NCBI GenBank assembly: GCA_020086605.1
Contig: JACBWW010000041.1
Coordinates: 1,377,762 to 1,441,761, forward strand
Source of the DNA: Lanius collurio
Taxonomy: Eukaryota; Chordata; Aves; Passeriformes; Laniidae
DNA: 64,000 bases
Direction of reading: 5' to 3'
How positions within the stretch are numbered: position 1 is the stretch's first letter; the number at the start of each line of letters is the position of its first letter. Made by a program: the position numbers and the translations under genes. This document shows positions 33,450 through 45,400 of this stretch, in pieces. The notes below the pieces were generated by a model. It was not told the origin of the DNA. It saw nothing but the letters and a program-made list of their open reading frames with translations, and ran no database searches.

Positions 33450-36400
33450 GACTTCAAAAAAGTCTTTAAAGTCTTTTTAAACCTAAGACTTTTAAGTCCT
33501 GTTTTCCCAAGCAAGCCACTAATGAAGAAAAGCAAGTTCTCTGCAAACTTAGCCAGACTAAATAGATTTTATTTCTTTTAATTTTAAGTACTCCTGAGCT
33601 AAGTATGTAATTAAAGAATCGAGTAGTGAGTCCAAGCCTAATTAAATATATGTATTCTTTTATATACTGGGGGAGAAGGGATGCAATACTAAAACCTATC
33701 ATGAATTGTGAGCCAGCAGAAACAGGGATTGCAATTTTACCTGCAGTACACAAGATCTTACCTCAACCGTTTCAACTGTCCACTCATCTACCTGTTCCTT
33801 CTCACTACTGCTGAACTGAGTCTCTGCCATGAATTGTCTGTTTACATACTAAAATAAAAATAAGAAAGGGTATGAAAGTAAAAGTAAGTGGCATTAAAGG
33901 TATACAAAATGACAGTCTTTCAGTGAATAATACCTCAGTTGATTCAACTTCAGTTGGTTCAGTAAATTCTTCTGCTGGATCAGGTTCTGAAAGAAAAAGA
34001 AATAAACCATTTGTCTGGGACACCCCAAATCAGCAACAATAAAGACCCCAAACACCCTCATGTTACAGACCTAGAAGGCAGAAAGACAAGAAAATCTTGT
34101 GTCTCAGAATGAAGTAGAAATGTCAGGGACATTAAGAGAGAATTAGTAATAACAAATATTCTCAGAGCTTTGAATTAAAAAGCAAAAAAACCCCGACATT
34201 AGGTTCTTGCTAGGGAGAGTTATGTTCAGCTATGCCTTCTTCACAAAAGGGAAAAATGTCCTGAGTTTTTTCTTAAAATTGGATACAACATTCCCAACTT
34301 TAAGCATGTAATCTCACTGTCTACTTCAAAAACAGCTCCCTTCTAACACAGTTTAAACTGGTGGGAACCACTGAAAAGTGGCAAAGCCTCAGGCAGCCAG
34401 AACCTTCACCCTGGATGGTTTTGGTACTAGAGATGGACACTGCATTTGCAATTTAATCACTCTGAGGACTGCAGAGACAAGACAGAGCAACACAAATGTG
34501 TCAGTCACAAGGCATCTCCCCCTCCTCACCAGCCTCTGCTGCAGTGTCTTCTACTGCAGGTGCAGGTGCTGCCTCCTCTTCCTCACACAGCCCATTCTGG
34601 TGGTTGTGGGTGCTGTCAAAGTAACTGGTCTGAAGAATCCGTTCAACAACCTCCTTCAGTGCTTTGTCTGGCAAAATGGAACAGGGAAACATCAGCACCA
34701 ACTCAGTCCTCATCACCTTCTCCTTCCTTCCCAAAGACTGTATATTTTATGACCCTTTAGCTGGGAAGATGTTGCTTCCCCAAGCCAATCCATGACCCCT
34801 ACTGGTACAGCATTTCTTCTCTTAGTAGGTCACATTCAGTAAAGCCATAAATAACCCACTGTCACTCAAAAAAATCTGAAGGGGAAGGAGGATCTTAAGA
34901 GTACATATAAATCTTCAGAAGATTTGTGGAACACTTCACAGTGAGGTCAAGTTTATGAATTTAATTAGTAGACTTTTACTCCTGTTATTTAAAACCATTA
35001 CTGTAAGACAATTTCTTACAAAACAACTGTCAGTACAAACAAATGTACACAGGTACCACCTGATCCATGAAGGCTCTTCCCCTGAGGTGAAGTGGCTCAA
35101 AAGAGCCTCTGTAAGCAAAGAACACTTGTCCTCGGTGCCTCAGATGAATGCTGGGGCACCTTAACCCACAAGACATCAGCCTCACTGGCAAAGCAGCATT
35201 ACTGGCTGCCTAGGCCAGGTACATGGGAATTATTTCTGCAAAAAAAGCAGTCTGGCTGGCACGGTCACACCCTGATCTGCAGCTGATCAATGGAAACAGG
35301 GCAAAGCCATGACACTTTTTGCAGGAGCCAAGGGGACAGAACACCCCACTAAGGAAGGCCATGCTACTTTATGTATCAGGTTCTATCACTGACAAAGTTC
35401 CTTGTTCACACACAGGTTTCCAGAAAACAAAGCCCTGTTACTGAGCACCAGCAGAGTACTGCTGAAATAGCAGGAATGGACTGAGCTTCAACAGTGAGTA
35501 ATGCTGAGCCAGTGTAAAAAAAACCCAGCACACACTGAGTCCAAACTTCACAAGTCACTGTAACAGTCCAGCTAAGAGCTGAGAAAAAGCAAGTTACTCT
35601 AAAAACTCAGAGATAATCAACTGCCCAAGTTCTCTTACATCAGATGTGTGTTTTAATTCAGGCACAAATTCAGTGTGCTGTCTCTTCATGCAGAGACTGT
35701 ACTTACAGGTTGTTCCACAAACTGGTTTTTCCTTCCCTTCCAGTAAGTCCCACAGGTGAACAGATGCTTGCTCATACTGCTCATTCAACCTTAAAAATTA
35801 ATTAATAAGAGTTAATTTCTTACTGAGTCTTTAAATTACCATACTAAATACACTGTTAACTGACTGGCAATTAGAAAGAGAAGCATTTTTCTACAACCCT
35901 ACCTCATGTTCATGTCTCGGTCAGGGTAAACCAGCTTGTAAAACTCATCCAGCATTGTCAGCTCCTCCTCTGTCAGCACTGGCACCCCATTGGATCCTTG
36001 CTTGAGGTCGCTGCGCACTTCATCATCACCCAACTTCTCCAAAATGAACTGCAGCTCCAGCACAGTCTTTAAACGTTTCTGCTCAGCCTCCTCTCGCATC
36101 AGCTGCTCCCTGCGAGCTGTCTTCTTTATTGTTTTCTGGATCTGGAGTGGGCCCAAGGGAAAAACAGATGAGAAATGTCTTTAATTACTAAGAAAATGTG
36201 CAAGAGAGCAAGAGAAGAGCCAAAGTGTTGGGTTCTTCCACTTGGAAAGGCTTGGGTGATCCAGATTTTTCACACTGGCCACACAGAGAACAGGAACAGA
36301 GAAGTTATTCACCATATCCCATGACAGTAGGAAGCATTCATTGGAACTACCAGGAGATCAGCTTAAAACAGATAAACAAAAGTACTTTTGTTTTTTCACG

Positions 36401-39400
36401 CACCACAGGAGGGAACTCATGGAATGTTTTGCCATGAAAGGCTGGGGAGATAGGCAGGGTCAGCAAGTTCAAAAAAAGGATTGAAACAAATTCTTGGACA
36501 TGGGTTCCCCAGTCAGACACCCCAGGGAACAAGAATGTGCATCCACTGCAGCACTCCCAGTCTGAGGAGCATGGATGCAGGGAGGGAGAGGATGACACAT
36601 CAGCAGCAGCCTTGAGCTCTGCACTGAACCTTCCACAAGACAGGTCTAAACACAGCACCAGTCTGAACCCAGAGGATGTTTCTTCCATTATCCATATTAA
36701 TCCAAACATCCAGCATCCCAAATTCAGCTGGTTTACTTTGAAAATTTAATACTCTCTACCAAAAAAACGATTGTGACAGTAACTTTCTCACTTTGAAACA
36801 TCTAAATTTCATTCTTTAAAATCAAAGACATATCTTAAAATCAGCTACATGTGAAGCAACTCCAATCAGGAAAAACTGCAATCAAGTTTGAAAGCAGAGC
36901 ACCAATCTGGTACTCCTGGATCCACTGACTTCCAGGGAAACACTGGAGAACTGACTTGCCCACAAAAGAACATTCCCCATTACCAACATTCCATAAACAC
37001 AGATGGAACTGTGATGCCAGAAAATAAAGAAACAGGTTGGCTTAGTCCTACAAATTAATCTGCAGCCACAACCAATGAAGAAAGCAGTTTGTAATACAAG
37101 GATGCTGCTGCCCTTCAGATTATCAGAACTGTTCCCAAGCTAAAACCACTCATCAGAGCAGTCAGCTGCACTAACATCCACTACACAACCAACTCCCTCA
37201 ATGCTGCTGCTCTTTCCAGAACTCCCAACCTTTCAGAATTTAATTCTCAATGACATTATTTTGCCTCCTTGATAAAACACCAACCCAAAAGATTACCTAT
37301 TTTATAGTATCCAGTTAATTTATCCTTTACAAAAATATGAATTGTCCCATAATGTAGTTTCAGATTGCATTATTAAGACATGAAAACCCTATGAAATCAA
37401 TTTAAGAAAATATTACCAACAGTAGCAAGTGACCATCTTTAATGTTACATGGCAGACCTGTTCTGTGTTCACATTGTTTTCAACACGTGTTGTGCCAGAA
37501 AATTACTACATTATTCTTGTTTCCATACATTTATGTAGTGCATCAGAAATTCTTCAAAAAACCTGACACCAACTAATAAAATATAATAGAGTAAAACAGA
37601 CAGGAAATCAAGGGCAATTCATCCCTGTAAATAGAGGCAACTACTGAATCAGTGGAAGAGTTTAAAGTGTTTAGATAACCCACATGGCAACGCTTGATCT
37701 TTACTTACATCTTGGCTCAGAGCCATAAAACTCCTCTGCAGTTCCTTAGCAAATTCCAGATTATTTGTCACTTCCTGGTATTTTGACACCGCATCCTTAA
37801 AAAAACCCAGAAAGACCACAAATGTAAACCAGAACCAACAGAACAGAATATTTATTCCCAACAAATAATTTCCCACATGTTTTAGTTCCGAAGAGAGACA
37901 CAGGACCCCTGAATGGGACTGCAACTACGTTAAGGCAAATTTACATTTTCCCGGGCCCAGATATCAAAGACTTGTCTATGTCCTTGGGGCCCCAGTTTCT
38001 TTAGATATGCTAAACATATATAAAAATACGCCTTTATGTGCTCACATGAATGATGGACTGGTTTCATGGTTGGTTGCAGCCAGCTCCTGACAAAAACTAA
38101 CAACTGGGAGAATGGGGGAGAGGAACATCTGGCAACTCAGAACTGCTCAAGAGTTTGAAAATTAATGATTTGTTACCTCCAATCAGAGCCCAAATCAGAA
38201 TATGCAGAGCATAATGACCCCTTCTCCAGAAATCTTTGCTTTTGCTATCTTCTTAAACCTAATACTCTGATTTGCACCAAAGCAAACGAAACGCCTCAAC
38301 CCATTTGGTACTACTGAGAAATTACATCAGAATCTAAACTATATAAATAAAAACCATGTGTTTCCCTCCTCAACATGATGCCAGTTCTCTTCTCTGCTCA
38401 GCAAACAGAAACCTTATCATGGTTTCTCTTCACAACAGGCCATTCCAAATTAAAAATACACAGATCTGTGATATTTCAGTTTTCAGCTGGCACAGAACCA
38501 CTGAAGATGAAATCATCCCATGGACCAAGGGAAGCAGCTCATTCTTTTAAGTGTCAACAGCTGCAATAGTTGGAGGGTACATTTTTTCCCTTCACTTTCT
38601 CAGTCTTAAAAATCATCAACAAAACACTGTTGATTACTGAGCATCTGGTGATCTCTTGAAGTATCAATGTACATGTTTGCACCATACAACTGAATTTAAA
38701 TTGATATTTGCTTTTTATTTACTACAACTGCAAAACTGCTGCTCAGTCAAGCTCTACGATAACAAACTTTAAGAACCAGCCCCAACAAGGAGAGAGGCAG
38801 CACAAAACTCCTCACCACAAGATGACAAAACAATTTAACAGAGATCTGGTTATGATTTTTCTTTTGTTGTTTTTACCAGTTGATCTTGATTCAGACGTTC
38901 TCCCTTGTTCATTCGTTCCTGGTAATCATCAAGTTTGCTCTGAAACAAAAGAAAAATGCCGTTATGAAGAGCCAAAAATCAGTTTAATCATTTTTTTCTA
39001 CTTGGACTAACAAAATTATGCACTGTACTATTACAGTACACAGACTGTAACACAAATACATAACTGTCCTGTAGGAAGAGTGCATGAGGAAAATCCTCTT
39101 CTGGGTTAAAACACAAATATTTTCCCAAGAGGCAAATACTTTAACCTTGTTTATTTGGCTATTACAATAGCATCATGGCTAATTGGAATTTCCAAGGAAA
39201 TTCACATTCCTCCTAAGGGGAAAACCACTCTCAACGGACATTTCCTTCAGTCCAAACACCAGAGAGCTGAACTGAGGGCTGAGGTAGAGCTTGTCATTAT
39301 TTTATCACGCCAGTACCAAAACCTGACTGCAAACCCCCACTGTCAATGCTATTAAGATTCAGAACTGTAATTCTCTGTAGCTGCATCACTTAAGAGAGTT

Positions 39401-42400
39401 GTAGAGAATTTTAAACAGTTTCTAATCCTCTCTGCAAGAATACCCACCAACACGATTCGTATTAATAGCTCTAAAATAGTTTTGTTCAAGAGCATTAGGA
39501 ATTTTTTTCCACAGGAAGAAACTGAAAAAAGCATCATTAGGCTACTTTGCAGCAGGATCAGTTTTCTCATCTGCTACAACAGAAAATCATGCAGAAGAGT
39601 GACATCAGCCAAAAGCAGGTAGAACTCCTGTGTGCCCAAATGACAGATTCCACAGGCTAACTAGAAAGGGTCTTCAAAAGGAAGCAAACCCTGCAAAGAT
39701 AACACACCTAATCATTAAGCTGCTTTCACCATTTCTGTATTGTCACTAATTACTACATATTGAATGAAATTAGCTTTGATTTGATTTTGAAAGTTATTAA
39801 AATGAATCCTTAACAATTATCTTCCCAATCTAGGATAATAAAACATGTAAAGCAGGAGAATACTTCATTTTGAATGTCAAAGAATCAAAACCCTGATGCA
39901 ACCATTGTCTCAGGGTTTACATTTGCCACCAAGTGACACCTTGTTTGGTGGCTGTTTCTCTTTGTTTCAGATTTTTCAGTTAAAATGTTTTACTGATATT
40001 TTCCTAGTTAATTCAACTTCTATGTTCTGGTCTCAGATTTTTTGGAAAGATCAAAGTCTGTGGAACAGTTTACCAGGCAAGCTCCTCTTCCAAAGCATTT
40101 GATGCCCATCATTACTTCCTGAAACCCAATCACCACTGTGAGGCTTGGTCCTTTTGATGTCACTGGTGCCCAGTCTGGATCTTTTCAAGTCCTCTAAGTC
40201 AGATACAACATTTAACTACTTCACCTTCCAGTGCATCAGAGCCAGCAATGGCCTAGGCAAAGTCAAAGCAAGAACTTCCAGAGCTCCAGAAATGTATTAC
40301 TGGGAATTTCATGCTGGGGACAGAAACTGCACGGTACCAGTTGTTAAATGGGGCAGCCACAGTTCCTAACAGATCAAAAAGGCAGCCCTGGAGAGCATTT
40401 GGCACACTGCACATCTATCTCAATAGGAAGTAAGGTCAGGTTACTCTTCTCCACCCCGATTTCAGAGCAGATGATGACATGCTTGGACAATCCCAGGACA
40501 GTTCTCCTGGTCTGGGAGAGTGTGGCTGAGCTGTGAAGCCAAAGGGAGGTGAAAGAGCGGAACCACTGCAGTGCCCCAGCGCAAAGCCAGCTCAACCCAC
40601 ACCTCTGATGGCTGAAATCCTACAGCAAACTGGCTCTGCAGATGAGGACATTTCAAATGAAGTTCCTACTTGCTCAAGTCACTGGCTCCCCTGCTGCAGA
40701 TTACAATTCCCTTGGTCACCCTGATGCAATTGTTTGTGAGGCTGCTCAGTAAATAGACTGCAAACACAAGCCAGCTTGAACACGGTTTACAAAAATGCAT
40801 TAAAACAAGTTCTGTGATCCAGTTTCCAACACAAACCCACAAACAGTAAAACAAACAGGGTGGAATGCTGTATTCCAGAACACTACTTTGTTCAACTTTG
40901 CTGAAAAAAACCATATATTGCAAAAATACCCTGTGAAACACTCACAGAATCCATTTTGATGGCTGAGGGCATAAGAGAGAGAAGAGACAAAAATATCCTA
41001 AAAAACTACCATTTTTTCTGTATGCTTTTTCCATGCATGGTTGGTCCTTTCAGATTAAGATATTGCAGTAACATACTCAACAATGCACAAACTTTTTCTT
41101 GAATGGTCAAATATCCTTAGGTCTAATGTAAATGCTTTGTTTATTTTTATTCCACCAAAAAGCAGAGGGTATGTCACTTTCTGTTAGGAATAGAAGAAAA
41201 GTTACTTGTCTTCACTTTTTCTTCTTTAAAAATATTCCTATTGGGAAGGTAAAAGCAGAGGAAGGAAAGCCCTGTCAGCTGCAATGCAGAGGACAAGCCA
41301 ATGTGCATTTAGTTAAATGTTACCACAAAGATTTTGACTGCCAAGTAAGCATTTTTCTATCATCCCAAAGACACTTTAAGATCCAAAGCTGCATTACACA
41401 GAAATATTAAGTAAAACGCTTTCCTTTTTAATCTGCACTGTCAACTAAGAGCAATCCAAGAGCAACATTAGTGCTGTAAAACAACTGCAGTAAAATTCCT
41501 GCTTTAGGAACCTACTGCAGTGCCTGCAAGAGAGGAAGACTGTCTTTATCTTAACCCCCCCTACACAACCTCACCCTCACTCCTCACTGATAGAGATCTC
41601 AAGAGCATGGAGACCAAATCAGCAGGGAAAAAAAAAATCCAGTGGCAAAGTGAGCACATAAATTGAGTACTGAACAGCTCATGAGTCAGCAGCTCCCAGT
41701 TCTGCAGGCAGCAAGCCACCCTGCTTCAGCTTTTTCCACTGAGATACCTGAAGTGCTTTGGAGTTTCCTGGGGAAAAAAGCACCAAAAACAGGCTCCTGG
41801 GGCTGTGGTGTTCATTGCTTAAGCATGCTCTGGATTTTACTTTAATAGGAATCCAAAACTGAGTTACTTTACTGCAGTAGTAGGCAGTTCTCTTCACCTC
41901 CTCTGAACTGTCTCAAAAATGTCATCCTAAAGTGGAAACAAAAAATGCAGTTACATGGCATTACCCCTCAAACCAACACTGGTTTTAGAAATGCCTGACC
42001 ACTGAGCCGTCACTTCCAGTGCTGTGCTCCAAACTGGATCACTGGAATCATCAGATTAAAAATAACCCTTAAAAAAGGGGGTCAGGAGCAGGAGGGAGGC
42101 TCTATATTTAACCAGATAATTTCAATGCTATGGTTCTACCAATTACAGCAGCACAAGTGTGCATGACAAGCTGCAAGGGGACAAGGTAACCTCTGTCAAC
42201 AGCTGGAGAAAACCTTCTGGAATTCAAACTCCACTACAAGCTAAGAAAAGGGGGAAAGGACATTCCAAGTCTGTTTCCTGAGGCATTTCAAAAACTGAAT
42301 GTTTTTGACAGCACAAAAGCAATTAAGATAATTTAACATTTAAAACACCTGCGTAATACAGTTTGCACTGAAGTCAAATAAAAGCTGAGTTACAAATCAG

Positions 42401-45400
42401 AAGTTTATTAAACTGTTTCACATCTCTGCATTGTAATTTGTCTGCCCTCCACCATCACCTCCACATTCATTCATTGCTTTGCAGCAAAAACTGCCCAGAA
42501 ATGAACAAAAAAAAACCCCACAAACCAAAACCAGACTTCCCATTTTCTCAAGAAAACGGGCTGAAAAAAACCCCCAAAAGGTAAAACACTTAACAAGAAA
42601 GTTCAGAACCTCTCAAACCCCAGCAGCTCTGAGAAGCTGTTTCAGTCCTGAGCTGGAACGAGGAAGATGGAAGGATGCAGTAACACCAATATGCCAGAAC
42701 ACAAAACACTTACAGGTCTTCTGTTTAAACTGAATTCATTTTTGAAATAACAGTTGTAGATATTCTGGTGGGTGGGTGGGTTTCTCTCCAGTCTGGGAAG
42801 TTTGATGGCATAGAAAAAAATATCTGCATGATGTATTAGTTTTTAAACAAATGACAAAGCTACACATCAATTTTGAGACTGCAGTTTCATGATCAGTTAG
42901 CCCCAAAGGGAAAAAAAAGCTGCTTCAGTAACCAGAATTAAGTCACAGAAGAGTGGAACCCCAAGTTTTGGTAACTGCACAGAGATGTTCTTTCCAAACC
43001 ACCACCATACATTTCCTAAAGAAACACTCTGAATTTACAGGAGACCTGGATTTTGCTCTACACATCATTTTTGTTCAAAAAAGTTACTTTTACAAATGAA
43101 TTCTAGAACACCAACTGGGCTGCAGAACACAAATCGAGCTCTCCCAACACACTGTGTGTCTTTTTCTTCTGAAACAAAAACTGTCATCCAAACTCCAAAG
43201 CAGAATCTGAAAAACTGAAACTAGAAGGTGTTTCCAGAGCCCCTTGGACTCATCACACATCCAGTTTACTGAACTCACTGGGAGACAATCCCTATTCTAC
43301 AATAACCAGTTAAAACCAAAACAGACCTAGCTGAAACCTCAAAGCACCAACCACCACATGATTTTGCAGATAAATTGCTTGGGTTTTCAAGACATGAAGC
43401 TTGATATCCAAAATTGCTACCAAGAGAGGTTTCAAAGAAAGATTCAGGCTTTTAATATACAGTTTGAAATTAATTTTATGATTTGGTCCAAAATCATGTT
43501 TCACCTCCAAAGATAAAATTCAAACCAAGCCTCACAAGGAAAGGTTCTGGAGACACTCAAAAGCCTGGGACATTCAAGTGGCCCAAAATCATGGACAAAA
43601 GCCTTTAGAGAGATGCTATTAATGGGCAGCTTGAAGCTTCCTGCTACCACTGACTGCACCTACAAGAATGGAAAACTGATCCCAGCTTTTACTACAGGTT
43701 CCTGTTTCCCATGGGAAATCCAACATTTTACTGAACCACATCACACCAACTTCCAATGTCCAGCTGCTGTTCCATGACAGTTCCTGGGCAGCAGGGACAG
43801 CAGCACCTGGGAACTGCTCATTCTGCACCCCAGCCAGGGTTACACACAGCAGGAAATTCAGACAAGCTGATAAAGTGACAGCAGCTCAAGTTACCAGGCA
43901 CAGGCAACACGTGCCATCTTTCCAGCTCCAGACACCAAGCTCACATCAAGTTTTTAAGCTCACATGTTACCCTGGGAACTTCTGTCCATCCCCTAACCCA
44001 CGTGTCAGCAAATTAATTATTTTGCCCCTTGGACAGGACATTTGTTTGATAAACTGGTCTTACATGGCTCATGCTCTATTGCACAAGTTGAAAGCAAAAA
44101 TAACTGATTCAGCCCTGAAATAAAACCAGAGTTTGAGCTACATTCATGGCTTAAAATTTGGAAAGGATTTTCCCTCTAAAAACAAAAACCAGAAGAGTCA
44201 GGGAGAAGGAGAAATTGAAGGTGAGTATTTTCTCCTAGAGAACATAGAACATGGCAGGATTCTAACCCCAGACACCTGACAAACACCTGGAGGAGTCCAG
44301 GTAACTTTTAAATTAACTAAGCTTGTCAGCATAAGCTCGAGTTGCACATCTGAAGGTCAGGTAAAGAAAATACCCCTTTTATTACCCCCTTCCACGCACA
44401 CACAAATGTCCTGTCATCCAAGAACAGAGAAGAACATTCCTATCATTTCCAAATATAAAGAGAAGAGGGGAACACAGACATTTCCAGGCCACGCTTTCAA
44501 GTCCATTTTTGAACAGCAATTCCATTTATCCTAGTCCCTTTTAACACAAGCAGTACTCATTCCTTCAAACGAGGTCACATTTAAGAAAAGAAAATGAAAG
44601 TGTAACTAATAATCTAGCAGTTTTAATTTATACAGAAACATTCAAAACAGTATAGATCGAAGTTAAAAATATTATTTCAATTTGTACTTTGGTAGTCATG
44701 CTATTTTATCCTCTGTGTTTAGAGGTAAACATGACATTAAATTTACTCCAAAAATTCAAATTTCTTCATGAAGAGTGACCTTTCTTCTACTAAAAGCTGC
44801 ACACTCACTTAAAACCTAAGATGGTACCTCTTCTAGAGCAATCATTTTTCATCCTTCAGAAATGTGAGTGTAAGTATTTTTTGTATTCATTCTGTGACAC
44901 AAAGCTCTGAAAATCATCTCCACTGGCCTTCGTTACCAGCTACTAACAAAGAAAGGATTAACTGTCCAACTAAGCACAAGTTCCCAGTGAGATTCACTGC
45001 ATTTCTCACCCACTCCTCTCTGGGCAGTATCCAGCACAATTTTACTTTCTGGATGGCTGGAAAAATTAAAAATTCGTTCTTATCCAGATACAAAATATAA
45101 GGAAATACTGATGTGTACAATGAGCTTTGTTTTAAGACACAAAGCATGTAATGATCTCTTTATTAAAGAGCATTATTTACTACAGAACTGATTCCCCCAC
45201 CAAGGGAGAGGCTCAAGCCCACAAATGAGTTACTCTGCTTTACCACACCAAAACCCATTTCTCTCACAAGTTCTGCAGTGCTTATGAGTCTTCCTTCAGG
45301 AAGTTTCAGAACTTCAGGCCATTAAGACTTAGGAATCTTTGAACTTTAATTCATTACTGAGAGGCAATATGGACCTTTTCCTTTTCAAGCCCCAGCCTTT

